Below are positions 52,162 to 61,488 of a stretch of 64,000 nt of DNA, one piece after another. Source of the stretch: an uncultured Methanoregula sp. (lineage in GTDB: Archaea; Halobacteriota; Methanomicrobia; Methanomicrobiales; Methanospirillaceae). The translations under genes were made by a program, and so were the position numbers. The stretch is taken from NCBI RefSeq assembly GCF_963677065.1, contig NZ_OY781872.1, positions 739,419 to 803,418 on the forward strand, in the 5' to 3' direction. A model generated the notes under the pieces. It was not told the DNA's origin, did no database searches, and worked only from the letters and a program-made list of their open reading frames with translations. Within the stretch, counting starts at the first letter, position 1, and each line of letters starts with the position of its first letter.

Positions 52162-52803
52162 TCAGGGCATGCCGCCCTGGCCCCAGTACAGGGACAGAAA
52201 TACGAGCATGCCGATGCCGATACAGAAGATCATGACTCCCGAGAACTGGTTGATCCGTTTCAGGCTCTTCTGACTCAGCCGGGACCGGAACGATCCGATA
52301 GTCCCGCAGAGGAGGATCCACCAGAGGGTCGAGCCGCAGAAGACGCCGGCAACGAATTCCGCTGCAAGGATATACGAAGCTCCCTGGAATACCACCCCGA
52401 ATGCGGGCAGGATTGCAAGAAAGAAGATGACGGTCAGGGGATTGGCAATGCCGATCGCAACTGTTGTGAGATAGTCCTTGAGAACGGTTTCCTGCCCGGG
52501 TTTTGCCGTTGCCTCCGGGGGCAGCGAGAGAAAAACCTTTGCTCCGACGAGGAGGAGAACGATCCCGGCGATAAGCCGGAACAGCGACTGGTGGGCCGTG
52601 ATCATGCCCGATATGAGGGTGAGGCCCAGGAAGACCACCGCGGCATACAGGGAGTCGGCAGTGGCAACGCCGAGGCCCGATGCGATCCCGTGAAGCCGGC
52701 CTCCGGCAACGGCCCGCTGGATGCACAAGAGCGAGATGGGACCTACCGGTACGGCGAGCGTAAGGCCGATGATGATTCCCTGGGTAAACAGGCCTGCATC
52801 CAT
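52162..52803 (-). CDS. LysE / RhtB family amino acid exporter
   Basis: 213 residues with about six transmembrane helices. MDAGLFTQGIIIGLTLAVPVGPISLLCIQRAVAGG carries the LysE motif (PGPxxLxxxxR region) and the segment GLGVATADSLYAAVVFLGL follows. Family members export lysine, threonine, homoserine or analogues. It is monocistronic, with about 75 bases separating it from the aIF1A promoter. Confidence 0.92.
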   Translation of the reverse strand: MDAGLFTQGIIIGLTLAVPVGPISLLCIQRAVAGGRLHGIASGLGVATADSLYAAVVFLGLTLISGMITAHQSLFRLIAGIVLLLVGAKVFLSLPPEATAKPGQETVLKDYLTTVAIGIANPLTVIFFLAILPAFGVVFQGASYILAAEFVAGVFCGSTLWWILLCGTIGSFRSRLSQKSLKRINQFSGVMIFCIGIGMLVFLSLYWGQGGMP

Positions 52804-53042
52804 GAACGTGCCCGGGAGATACTGCCCTTTCAGGAACCCGCGAATTCCTCATTTTGAGGGGTCTGACGGGAACCGACCCGGCGGGCATCCTGACCGGATT
52901 CCTATCCATACATTCCCTTTTGCCGATGTTGAGGGTTTCGGTACAAGAATGCGAGCCATAGTATAATCCCCGGATCTGCTATAGGGATGAACGGATCCGC
53001 AACATGGATAGGCAACTGACTGTGCCCGGGATAAAAAAAGGA

Positions 53043-53582
53043 TCAGGGGAAGAAGACCGGTTCCAGGGTCCAGGTCGAGTTGAGGCCGCTTATCGGCTCC
53101 AGGGGGTTTTTCTGGTCCGCGTAGACGATATCGAGGGTCGCCCCCCCGGCCTTCAGCGCTGCGTAATCCTTGGAATCGATAGTTACGTAATCCCGCATGG
53201 TGCCGGTGGAGTCCGGGTCGAATATGAAGGTCGCTGCACCGGATCCGCCATGGGATACGCCGACGCCACCGTACGAGAGCCCGTTTTTATCGGTGAGCCT
53301 GCTGTACCAGACCAGGCGGATGGACTCGTTGCCGGTATTTTTTAAGCGGAGATAGATGTTGACCTGTTTTCCGGACTCTTTTGAATCGACCTCGATATGA
53401 TCGATGGCCGCGGTCAGGGAGTAATTCCCGCTTCTGATGATCGATGGATCCTTTATCGGTACCTGTACCTTCTGGATTGTGGGGGTTGGCGTTGGGGTAG
53501 CTGCCGGTGCAGACGGGGTGCCGGTGCAGCCTGCAGCCAGGACCAGACAGACAAAAATGGCGAGCACTGCGATCTTTTTCAT
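53043..53582 (-). CDS. Predicted lipoprotein with DUF4352-like beta domain
   Basis: 179 residues. The signal MKKIAVLAIFVCLVLAAGC has a lipobox (LAAGC, acceptor Cys19), then a Pro/Thr linker (TPSAPAATPTPTPTIQ). The mature domain (residues 50-178) is an Ig-like fold with INIYLRLKNTGNESIRLVWYS and FDPDSTGTMRDYVTID, the pattern of DUF4352-type telokin-like domains. Membrane-anchored and outside the cell; function unknown. Confidence 0.85.
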   Translation of the reverse strand: MKKIAVLAIFVCLVLAAGCTGTPSAPAATPTPTPTIQKVQVPIKDPSIIRSGNYSLTAAIDHIEVDSKESGKQVNIYLRLKNTGNESIRLVWYSRLTDKNGLSYGGVGVSHGGSGAATFIFDPDSTGTMRDYVTIDSKDYAALKAGGATLDIVYADQKNPLEPISGLNSTWTLEPVFFP

Positions 53583-53699
53583 GGTTCTGCCTCACAAATC
53601 ATTTGATGCTGGAGAGAATAATGTCTGTATTCCGGGGTGAAAAATTTTCCGGACGCAGGGCGTCTTTCCGGGAGAGATCACCAAAAATAAGCGTTGGTA

Positions 53700-53782
53700 T
53701 GCGAGAAGCAGGAGTTGAACCTGCGAACCCCTTCGGGAACGGATCTTGAGTCCGCCTCTGTTGGCCACTTAGATATTCTCGC
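53700..53782 (-). tRNA. tRNA-Leu (anticodon CAA)
   Basis: An 83-base tRNA on the reverse strand. The acceptor stem GCGAGAA pairs with TTCTCGC, with discriminator A and no encoded CCA. The anticodon loop CTCAAGA (stem CGGA/TCCG) gives CAA for UUG codons. A long class II variable arm (TTCCCGAAGGGGTTC region) and a T arm with GGTTCAACTCC support leucine identity. Confidence 0.95.
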
Positions 53783-53895
53783 TTGGCAATAGTATTGGAC
53801 AACCGGATAGTAAAAGGCTTTTACTCGTGAAAGAACCCGGGCCGGGTCACGGAACGGGTGAGCTTCTTTAAACCTGCATTTCCAATCTGAAGTGA

Positions 53896-55053
53896 ATGTT
53901 GCATCAGATCCAGACGAGCAGGTACCGGGATTTGTTCATCAGCGGCCCGCTTATCGCTTTCTTTGCTGCACTGCTCTGCCTGTCAACTACGGGAATTCTT
54001 TCAGGGGACTTTGGAGAATTCATAACGGCAGGGGGGATGGTTGCCCCGTTCGTGATCCTCGCCCTCCTCGCCTATGCCGGTGAGACCATCCGGCCTATCC
54101 GGTACATTGCTTACCTCTGGCTCCTCGGTATTCTCCTCTGCATCTTTGCAATAACCTTCATACTCATCCTTGCACCGGTTGCCGGGGCTTCTTCGGATCC
54201 GGATGCCCTGGCAAAACACCTTGATACACTCCCTGTAAAGACCGTCGGGACCGCTCTCCTGTACTCATTTGGTGCAGGGCTCATCTGCCTGATAGGATTC
54301 TCGCGCTCGTTCCGGGGACTCCTTGCCCGCCGGCTGCCCATCAATCCCGACTCCCCGGTTCATACCGCAGGGCTCGTATCGGTCCTGGCACTCATCATCA
54401 TGCCGCTCGTGCCGCTCATCGTAACGGGAAATGCCCCGCTCCTCAATGCGGATCTCCAGAACATGCTCGGTATTGGTCTTGAAGCGCCGGGTTCATCGGT
54501 AAGATTCGATACGTTCACCCTGATCTGGACGGTCGTCGGATCGTTCCTGCTCGCAGGGCTCTGGGTCCGCAGGGATATCCGCGGCACGCTAGAACGTCTC
54601 GGGCTCGTCCGCCCTACGATCCGCCAGGTCCTCATCGGGATCGCATCCGGCATAGTTCTCGTCGGGGTCTTCTGGCTCTTTGACGATGCAGTTGCGGCCC
54701 TGTTTGCTGCATACGGTATCCCCACAACCAATGGGACGCTTGTCAGCAACCTTTTCATGGCCTCGTTCACGCCGGCTGCAGCGATCGTTGCGTCGATAAC
54801 CGCCGGCCTCGGGGAGGAGCTCGCGATCCGCGGGGTTATCCAGCCCCGGTTCGGTATCATCCTGTCGGCCCTGGTATTTGCATCGCTGCACGCGTACCAG
54901 TACGCGTGGGATGGCCTCCTGAGCGTTCTCCTCGTCGGCATCTGCTTCGGGATCATGAGGAAATATACCAATACCTCCACAAGCGCGATATCCCACGGGA
55001 TCTACGATCTGACCCTCTTCGCCCTCATCATGGCAGGGATCACAACCCTTTAA
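53896..55053 (+). CDS. CPBP family intramembrane metalloprotease
   Basis: 385 residues with about ten hydrophobic helices. The CPBP (Abi) signature is in the last third: GLGEELAIRGVIQPR (EExxxR), ASLHAYQY (first His) and TSAISHGIYDL (second His). The family cleaves prenylated or membrane substrates or acts in bacteriocin immunity; in archaea the substrate is unknown. The N-terminal 200 residues add extra helices, so it is longer than the minimal domain. The end is convergent with the polymerase gene, seven bases apart. Confidence 0.9.
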   Translation: MLHQIQTSRYRDLFISGPLIAFFAALLCLSTTGILSGDFGEFITAGGMVAPFVILALLAYAGETIRPIRYIAYLWLLGILLCIFAITFILILAPVAGASSDPDALAKHLDTLPVKTVGTALLYSFGAGLICLIGFSRSFRGLLARRLPINPDSPVHTAGLVSVLALIIMPLVPLIVTGNAPLLNADLQNMLGIGLEAPGSSVRFDTFTLIWTVVGSFLLAGLWVRRDIRGTLERLGLVRPTIRQVLIGIASGIVLVGVFWLFDDAVAALFAAYGIPTTNGTLVSNLFMASFTPAAAIVASITAGLGEELAIRGVIQPRFGIILSALVFASLHAYQYAWDGLLSVLLVGICFGIMRKYTNTSTSAISHGIYDLTLFALIMAGITTL

Positions 55054-55059
55054 AAAAAG

Positions 55060-58000
55060 TTACATGAAATCCGCAAGGCCCAGCTGCTCCTGCTTCTCTT
55101 CCCCGAAGGTCGAGGTGATGGCAAGATCGATCACCTCGACCCGCTGCTTGGTGTACTCGGAGACCTTGTACTTCCGGCAGATCTCCCGGGACATTTCGAG
55201 GTACTTCTTCACCGAGCCTTCGTGCACGGTAGGGATGAGGGGGCCGTTGCAGGGGCCCCTTCCCTTGAACTTGGTGCACTTGCCCGAGAGAGGCATCCGG
55301 CGGTAACTGGTATTGCACTTCGTGCACCGGAACTTCTGCTTGGAGAAAGCCGAGAGATTGCCCATGAGATCCCGGATGAAGTGGGTGTTGAGCACCCGTT
55401 CTGCAACATCGTCGGCATCGACCGCCCGGATCTTCTCGGCGAGATCGAGCTCGGCTCCGAGCTTGTCGGTCATCGTCTTCATCTGGGTGTACATCGACTC
55501 GATCGGGCCCGAGGAGATGTCCGAAGTGTCGTGGGTGAACTGGAAACCCTCCACCTGCCCGGGCTTCCCTATCCTTTTTTCCACCCGGTCGATGAGGTCG
55601 GCGATCTTCTTGGGCTCAACATACGCAAGGGCGCCGGTATAGACCTCGATCGGGTAATGATCGCAGACATCCACGTTCAGGGCCTCCTTGTCGATCTCGG
55701 CCGGGTCGATCCGGCTCGTCATGACAAGCGGGGCATCCATGGAACCGCCCCGGTTCTGCGGCAGAAACGAGCGCGAGAAGTTGATGAGGCCGTCGAGGAG
55801 GAGCATGATACAGTCCTCGTCGCCATCGCACTGGCCGGTGAAGATATCGTTTGCCGTCATCGTGTGATCGTTGTCAACCGTCAGGCAGTAGACCCGCTCC
55901 TCGGGGGCCGGGACAGGTTCGGCAGCGGTTATCCGGTCCGAGATGACGCACGAGCCCTCGAAGACGGGGACTGCATCGCCGGGTTTGAGTTCCACGGCCC
56001 GGATCTTCCTGAGGTAACTGGTATCCCAGACCAGCATGGCATGGTCGGGCGTAACCGCAAGGGTCCGGCCTCTCGCAGTCTCGAAACGGATGAGGGCAGC
56101 GGGGGATCGGTGGATCGAGACCGAGGTGATCTTCCGGATGTGGATGCCCCCGGCAGTGTCGACGGCCCGGGTATAAAACGGACGGGCCGGGTCCGAGTAG
56201 TACGTCCCGAGCCGGTCGATACCCGGCCGGCTGATGTCAAAATTTTCGAGAACGAATTTCCGGATGGGGGTTTTCACCCAATGCCGGCCATCGTAGACAT
56301 CGATTTCGGTATCGCCAAAGAAGCAGTTCCGGCGCTTGGCTGCGTGGAAGAACGGGTGGGCATAGCCGACATTTGCCCGGGTGAACCCGACGATCCGGGC
56401 AAGCACACCGGCGCTCGTGTGCGGGGCAAGGCCGATTACAAGGTGGCCGACAAGCTCCTCGGGTTTGCTGATGTTGTAGAACGGGGGAAGGCCGTAGCAC
56501 TTCACGAGCAGGTCGTCCATGAACTGCGCCACGCTGACCATGTACTCGGCACAGGAGTCCGAGACCAGGATATCCTGCGGATGGAGCTCGACAACCTGCG
56601 CCGGGTTCTGGAGATCGTACCCGTGGGTATCCTTCGTGTACCCGAGCGAGCGGAGTTTCTCGACAGAGACCCGGACCTCGTCGGGGCGGATATGCGTTAT
56701 CGGCAGGTCGATCATGTCAAAGCGGGTGGTCCCGTCCTTGAAGACAAAGATGTTCCGGATCGCCCTGAGGATCCCCTTGTCCATAGCCTCGACCGTCTTC
56801 TCCTTGGAGATGACCCCCTTGACCCCTTTGACCAGTGCCACGGAATCGGTCTTCAGGCCGAGACGTTCCATGGCCTTTGCGTACTCCGCTTTCACGTTTA
56901 AGGTGATCCGCTGGCTGCAGACAACCTGGCCATCGCAGCCGGGGCAGCGGGGGAGCGTGGTCTCCCTCCCGCACCGGGTGCAGACGGAGAAGGCAACGGT
57001 GTGCCCCCCGCATTTTTCACACCGGTTCAGGTAGTTGATCTCCCCGCACTGCGAGCAGCGCCGCCTGCCCACCTCGATCTCGATCATGCCTCCCTCTTTC
57101 TGGAAATCGAGATCGGTATCGTTCCGGTCAACGTCTTCGGTATGGCTGGAGGCCGACTGGAAGGATCGCCGTGCTCCGCCCGAGTCCCCGAGGGGGAAGA
57201 GGGCGTGCGGGGGCGGGTTCATCTTCCGGGGCTTGGATTTCCCCGGCCTGCCCATGCGTCCCCCGATCCTCGTGCCGGACCGGGACCGCATCTTCAGGCC
57301 GGAGAGGTGCGCCACGAGATCGAGCGGGGGTTTGTCCCCGGCCGTCTCCCAGACATCGCGTTTTTTCAGGTTCTCATCAAGGCCGAGGCAGGCAGCAAAC
57401 GCCTTCCAGGATGCGATCTCCACCTGCTCCCCGTTCACTTTATGGGAGAGGAGGAGGAGTTCCAGGGGGGTCTTGGTTGCCGGGTCCAGGGGCAGCCTGA
57501 GTATCCCGTCAGCAACCGATCCTTTCGCCGAGACCGCATCGGCCAGTTCCCGGATCTGGTCCGAGGTGATATCGTCCCAGAACCAGGTCCAGGCCGGGTG
57601 GAGATATCCCCCGGCCCGGGCAAAAGCCAGGGCTTCTTCCTCAGTTGCGGGTGGTTTTACTTCGGGGCCGACATCGAGCTGCCACCATTCAGCGCAGTAG
57701 CCTGCAGGGATGAGCGGGTGGTTGTTCTCCAGGAACTCCCCGAACGAGATGAGGATCTCCCCGACATCCAGGATCTTCTCGATCCCTGCATTCAGCCGCT
57801 TTGCGGTGGCCTCGTCATCGATCCGGAGCACGTCCCCGTTCCGGAGGCGTACCGTGGGGCCTTCGATGGAATCGACCGGAACAACCCCGCAGGCCTTCCC
57901 CGGCCGCTCGGTCTTCATCTGGGTGCCGGTGGCGAGGAACTCTCCCAGGATGTACAGGGTTGCGGGGTGCATCCCCGCAGCGGCAAAACCCGTGTTCCGG

Positions 58001-58974
58001 GATCGCCCGTACCGGAGCCGGAACCCGCCTTTGCGCATCGGGTAGGAGAAGACCGGCCGGCCGCCGATCAGGTCGCGGAGATACTTGTCGAGCGGCTTGA
58101 TGCCGACCGTCTTTTCGCCATCGCCGCTCTTCGCTGCTCCCGCGATCAGCTTGTCGAGCCAGTCCCAGCCCTCCATCTTCATCTTCTCGACCCGGCCTTT
58201 GAGCTTCCGGGCCTTGCCGGCGATGCCTTCGCCGATGACGAGCGCCATGCCGCCCCGGACAACGTTCGTCTCCACCCGTTCGAGATTCCGGTGGCCCGAG
58301 ACCTCCTCCTGCTCGGTGGCTTCGCCGTCAACGCAGACCGGGCAGTTCTCGATGATGAGCCGGATCTCGGCCTCGCTTGGGAGGTACTGGAGGTTCATGA
58401 TCGAGTTGTACTGCCGGATCTCCTCGATATACCGCTCCACCTCCTCCTGCCTCGGGATATACCGGTTGATGCCCAGTTTCTGGCGCACGTAATCGCCCAC
58501 GAGCACCGACATGGCCTGCGCCGTACCCCCGGCGCTCCGGATCGGCCCTGCATAGAAGATCATCAGGTACTGGGTGCCGTCATCGTTCTTGCCAAGGGAG
58601 ACCTTGGCTATTCCTTCCGTTGGTGCTGCAACGACACCTTCGGTCAGGAGCGCCATCGAGACGCGGATCGCATGGTCGAGGACATCGCCGATGTCCTTCT
58701 CGCCGAACTTCCGGGCAACGAAGTCGTCGCCGATCCGGAGAGCGGCCTCCTCGCGGGACATCGTTGCTTCGAGCTCGCGGATCCGGGCTGCAACCCCCTT
58801 GATATTGAGAAGCGCTTCCACACGGTCGGCGAGATCGCTTGCTATCGGGATCTCCACATCGAGGGTCGGGTCGAGGCCCCGGGACCGGGCCTCCTTTGCT
58901 ATCGCAATGGCACGGTGCAGCTCGTCGAGTAACGACTTCTCGTAAGCCTCCATGGTTGGCGAGAGCACAAGCAT
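55060..58974 (-). CDS. polC: DNA polymerase D large subunit DP2 with mini-intein
   Basis: 1304 residues including a 165-residue intein (extein 1139). The N-terminal region [20 protein letters not shown] and [20 protein letters not shown] are typical of DP2. A zinc finger ([19 protein letters not shown] and [16 protein letters not shown]) follows. The catalytic core contains [31 protein letters not shown], split by the intein. A second zinc cluster, [20 protein letters not shown], precedes a C-terminal PIP-like [10 protein letters not shown] for PCNA. DP2 is the catalytic subunit of the archaeal replicative polymerase. The gene is single; DP1 is not in the window. Confidence 0.97.
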   Translation of the reverse strand: MLVLSPTMEAYEKSLLDELHRAIAIAKEARSRGLDPTLDVEIPIASDLADRVEALLNIKGVAARIRELEATMSREEAALRIGDDFVARKFGEKDIGDVLDHAIRVSMALLTEGVVAAPTEGIAKVSLGKNDDGTQYLMIFYAGPIRSAGGTAQAMSVLVGDYVRQKLGINRYIPRQEEVERYIEEIRQYNSIMNLQYLPSEAEIRLIIENCPVCVDGEATEQEEVSGHRNLERVETNVVRGGMALVIGEGIAGKARKLKGRVEKMKMEGWDWLDKLIAGAAKSGDGEKTVGIKPLDKYLRDLIGGRPVFSYPMRKGGFRLRYGRSRNTGFAAAGMHPATLYILGEFLATGTQMKTERPGKACGVVPVDSIEGPTVRLRNGDVLRIDDEATAKRLNAGIEKILDVGEILISFGEFLENNHPLIPAGYCAEWWQLDVGPEVKPPATEEEALAFARAGGYLHPAWTWFWDDITSDQIRELADAVSAKGSVADGILRLPLDPATKTPLELLLLSHKVNGEQVEIASWKAFAACLGLDENLKKRDVWETAGDKPPLDLVAHLSGLKMRSRSGTRIGGRMGRPGKSKPRKMNPPPHALFPLGDSGGARRSFQSASSHTEDVDRNDTDLDFQKEGGMIEIEVGRRRCSQCGEINYLNRCEKCGGHTVAFSVCTRCGRETTLPRCPGCDGQVVCSQRITLNVKAEYAKAMERLGLKTDSVALVKGVKGVISKEKTVEAMDKGILRAIRNIFVFKDGTTRFDMIDLPITHIRPDEVRVSVEKLRSLGYTKDTHGYDLQNPAQVVELHPQDILVSDSCAEYMVSVAQFMDDLLVKCYGLPPFYNISKPEELVGHLVIGLAPHTSAGVLARIVGFTRANVGYAHPFFHAAKRRNCFFGDTEIDVYDGRHWVKTPIRKFVLENFDISRPGIDRLGTYYSDPARPFYTRAVDTAGGIHIRKITSVSIHRSPAALIRFETARGRTLAVTPDHAMLVWDTSYLRKIRAVELKPGDAVPVFEGSCVISDRITAAEPVPAPEERVYCLTVDNDHTMTANDIFTGQCDGDEDCIMLLLDGLINFSRSFLPQNRGGSMDAPLVMTSRIDPAEIDKEALNVDVCDHYPIEVYTGALAYVEPKKIADLIDRVEKRIGKPGQVEGFQFTHDTSDISSGPIESMYTQMKTMTDKLGAELDLAEKIRAVDADDVAERVLNTHFIRDLMGNLSAFSKQKFRCTKCNTSYRRMPLSGKCTKFKGRGPCNGPLIPTVHEGSVKKYLEMSREICRKYKVSEYTKQRVEVIDLAITSTFGEEKQEQLGLADFM
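55831..56325 (-). other. Mini-intein in DP2 (165 codons), no homing endonuclease
   Basis: The intein begins with Cys in [16 protein letters not shown] and has block [10 protein letters not shown] (TxxH). It ends [18 protein letters not shown] directly before Cys of CDGDEDC. It interrupts the conserved AKRRN/CDGDED motif in frame. Terminal residues are Gly-Gln rather than the usual His-Asn. No LAGLIDADG endonuclease is present. Splicing would restore the catalytic extein; other archaeal DP2 inteins at this site also end in Gln (established for Pyrococcus abyssi). Confidence 0.92.
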
Positions 58975-59052
58975 ACTGGTAGAATTCTCCGGGGGGGGAT
59001 TTATTGGTTCGGATACCGTACCTCAGAAAAAAAGCGGGTTGTGCCGGATGGA

Positions 59053-59589
59053 TTACTGCTCATCCTGCATCTTCTCGACCATCGAGGGCAGGCCGGTCTC
59101 CCCCATCTGCCAGAGGGTCAGGGTTGCGCACTGCCGGATGGTCTCATCCGGGTCTTTGAGCCGGAGGGTGAGCGAATCCACGGCAGGTTTCCCTATGCGG
59201 CAGAGGGCCCGGGAGAGAAAACCCCGCAGTTCCGGGTCGCTGCTTGCCATGCCGTCGATGAGAGAATCAACGGCGGGTTCCCCGATCTCGCCAAGAGCGG
59301 CAGCGGCATACCGGCGGAACTCCCGCCCGGCGTTCGCCTCCATTGCCATGATGAGGGGGATCACCGCCGGCTCCCCGATCCGGGAGAGCGCAATCGCGGC
59401 ATACCAGCGCCGGTCATTGTCCGGTGCCTTTGCCATATGGGAGATGAGCGGTACAACCGCCGGTTCCCCGATCCGTTTCAGGGCGCTGATGGCAGCGTGC
59501 CGTTTGTCTATCGCCGGATCATCCAGTGCTTGGATCTGCTGCCGGATCTCCCCGCCAGTGCCGTCCGATGTGCCGCCGGTTCCTGTCAT
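59053..59589 (-). CDS. HEAT-repeat protein
   Basis: 178 residues from the ATG of MTGTGGTSDG; an in-frame extension to 59685 is not protein-like. At least five HEAT (PBS lyase-type) repeats of about 31 residues carry the motif ALxRIGEPAVxPLI: AISALKRIGEPAVVPLI, AIALSRIGEPAVIPLI, AAAALGEIGEPAVDSLI, SRALCRIGKPAVDSL. These form a helical scaffold for protein binding. No catalytic domain. It is downstream of the DUF1646 gene on the same strand by about 55 bases. Confidence 0.9.
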   Translation of the reverse strand: MTGTGGTSDGTGGEIRQQIQALDDPAIDKRHAAISALKRIGEPAVVPLISHMAKAPDNDRRWYAAIALSRIGEPAVIPLIMAMEANAGREFRRYAAAALGEIGEPAVDSLIDGMASSDPELRGFLSRALCRIGKPAVDSLTLRLKDPDETIRQCATLTLWQMGETGLPSMVEKMQDEQ

Positions 59590-59644
59590 ACGTATCACTG
59601 ATCTGGGGTGTAAATCCACATGGTTGTTTCCATCCTGACCGGAC

Positions 59645-60763
59645 TCAGGCAAACCCCAGCCATGCGGGGATGAACAGGATGGCAAAGAAGACCGCCATCA
59701 GGGCCACACCGAGCGGAAGCCCTACCTGCGCCCACTCTTTACTCGTGATCCCGAGCTTGCAGGCCGCGATGATGTTCGGGATATTGCCGGGAATGAGCAT
59801 GCCCCCGGCAATGAGGAGGCCCATGAGGGCGCTCGTTATCTGCGGGAGGGAGAGGGCGGGGCTGATCTCGGCTGCCGCGAGCGTGGCATTGTCCAGCACC
59901 GCCGAGACGATATTCACCCAGTACAGGCCTGCCGGGGGGATGCCGATGACGTACTCGAGGATGAGGGGCTTGAACCCCTCGCCGAGAAAGATGAGCGCCA
60001 TGATGAAGAGGTAGACTTTCGCGGCCCGGAGGAGTATGTCCCGGATGCTCTCCCGCTCGACAAGGCATTCCAGTTTCGTATCGCCGGTATTGCTCCGGTT
60101 GAACAAAAAGACACCGACAATACCAAGCGCTATAACTGCCGGGATGATGTAGATAGCCAGATTGTCGAAGAGGAAGGTGAAGCCCGCATAATAGGGGGCT
60201 CCCGAGAGCTTCGAGACCACGATCGTGGTGAGCGGCTCCCCCAGAGGAGTGAGCCCGGCCCCGAGGCCTATCGAGAAGCAGGAGACGACCGTAACCTCGA
60301 TCTTGGCCTTCCGGACCACCGGCAGCGCATTGACGATCTCGACAAGGACGATCGCTGCGAGGATCGCGGAGATGATGCTCGAAACCAGGCCGAGGACGAC
60401 AATTAAGAGAAAGACCACCCATTTCAGGGAAACGCGATCGATCAGGCCGAGGATCGCGCCCTGCATCCGGTGGTAGAAGAAATAGATGAGAAGGCCGACG
60501 ACAAGGACGATCTGGACGATCCCTATGGGGATGCCAAAGATGGTTGCGATCTTGAGGGGGGAGATGAGAGCCTCGGCAATGATAGCGAGACTCCAGCCGG
60601 TCTGCTCCCCGGGGATCGTGATGAGACCCGAGAGCGTGAGGGCGGCAACTCCGCAGGCAAACAGGAAAACTTCGAGGTTGTGCTCGATACATTTCACCCG
60701 GAACGGGAGGACCAGTACAAGGATGAATATGATAACTAACCCGAGTGTTGCGAGGATCTCCAT
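59645..60763 (-). CDS. DUF1646 family ion permease
   Basis: 372 residues from MEILATLGLVIIF with about ten to eleven transmembrane helices. The inner symmetrical segments contain TPLGEPLTTIVVSKLSG and PGNIPNIIAACKLGI, the helix-breaking motifs of the ion transporter superfamily (relatives of NhaD and ArsB). It is DUF1646 by overall pattern; a Na+/H+ or anion exchange role is inference. A start at 60790 would add MLPALPETI. Confidence 0.88.
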   Translation of the reverse strand: MEILATLGLVIIFILVLVLPFRVKCIEHNLEVFLFACGVAALTLSGLITIPGEQTGWSLAIIAEALISPLKIATIFGIPIGIVQIVLVVGLLIYFFYHRMQGAILGLIDRVSLKWVVFLLIVVLGLVSSIISAILAAIVLVEIVNALPVVRKAKIEVTVVSCFSIGLGAGLTPLGEPLTTIVVSKLSGAPYYAGFTFLFDNLAIYIIPAVIALGIVGVFLFNRSNTGDTKLECLVERESIRDILLRAAKVYLFIMALIFLGEGFKPLILEYVIGIPPAGLYWVNIVSAVLDNATLAAAEISPALSLPQITSALMGLLIAGGMLIPGNIPNIIAACKLGITSKEWAQVGLPLGVALMAVFFAILFIPAWLGFA

Positions 60764-60878
60764 GATTGTCTCCGGAAGGGCCGGCAGCATGCCGGCCGAC
60801 AGGTTCCTGAAGGAATGTGGTCTCCCTGACGATTAATGGATTACCCTTTTTTTCCCGCTGGGGTTCCGGCGCAAGAAA

Positions 60879-60887
60879 GTATATATC
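60879..60887 (+). promoter_or_regulatory. TATA box for the ATP synthase operon
   Basis: GTATATATC lies about 55 bases before the ATG at 60940, between divergent genes. The leader then carries GGGAGGAGG five bases before the start. Confidence 0.55.
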
Positions 60888-60939
60888 CTACTTTGGAAGT
60901 ATAGACCAAGTGAACATCTTCTGTCGGGAGGAGGCAGCC

Positions 60940-61134
60940 ATGGCGCAGGATTTGATGAGAACGATCAGCGCAATGAGGGAGACGGCGGTCGGGAACTGCC
61001 GCAAACGGATAGAGGATGCAGCCCGGAAAGCCAGGGAGATGATCGACGATACACCTGAACATACGCCGGAGACCAGGAACGGACCTCCTGCCTGCGGGGT
61101 TACGTCGATCCTGAAACGGAAGCACGGACTCTGA
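60940..61134 (+). CDS. Small protein leading the A1Ao ATP synthase operon
   Basis: 64 residues, with a very strong ribosome site (GGAGGAGG, five bases before ATG). MAQDLMRTISAMRETAVGNC is a helix; RKRIEDAARKAREMIDD continues it; the tail is low-complexity and ends ILKRKHGL. The pattern (Ala, Arg and Glu heptads) resembles a short coiled coil like AhaH peripheral stalk proteins, but I recognise no family. It lies nine bases upstream of ahaH and should be cotranslated with it. Confidence 0.72.
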   Translation: MAQDLMRTISAMRETAVGNCRKRIEDAARKAREMIDDTPEHTPETRNGPPACGVTSILKRKHGL

Positions 61135-61142
61135 GGGGGAAT

Positions 61143-61469
61143 ATGGAAACGGATACCGAGAAGACGCTCCTGCAGCAGATACGGGAGAAGGAGACTGAGC
61201 TGGCCGCGAGAGTGGACCGGGCCCGCCTGGAGGCAGATACGGCCGTGGATGCAGCAAAAGCGGAGGCCGAAGACCTCCTCTGCACGGCGGACAAGGCTGC
61301 AAAAGTGACATCCGAACAGGTGTACTGGAAGGAGCGGGGGAGGACCGAGACCGAGATAGAAGATCTCAGACGCGCGGCTGAACTGGAGCTGGAGACCGTT
61401 TCATTCCAGGGAGAGAAGAATGTGCCGGCAGCCGTGGAACGGATAGTCAGGTACGTGACCGGGGAATGA
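61143..61469 (+). CDS. ahaH: A-type ATP synthase subunit H (peripheral stalk)
   Basis: 108 residues, almost one continuous heptad coiled coil: LLQQIREKETELAARVDRAR then AKAEAEDLLCTADKAAKV and ending VPAAVERIVRYVTGE. Length and position right before subunit I identify AhaH, which with AhaE forms the peripheral stalk holding the stator. An unusual Cys (LLCTAD) sits mid-helix. The spacing to ahaI is 19 bases. Confidence 0.92.
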   Translation: METDTEKTLLQQIREKETELAARVDRARLEADTAVDAAKAEAEDLLCTADKAAKVTSEQVYWKERGRTETEIEDLRRAAELELETVSFQGEKNVPAAVERIVRYVTGE

Positions 61470-61488
61470 AGCCGGGACGGCCCGGCGG

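Noticed and set aside
55222..58932. Two long forward open frames (559 and 643 residues) within the DP2 gene
   Set aside because: They lie antisense to a fully conserved polymerase, contain no recognisable motif, and cover the intein and extein alike.
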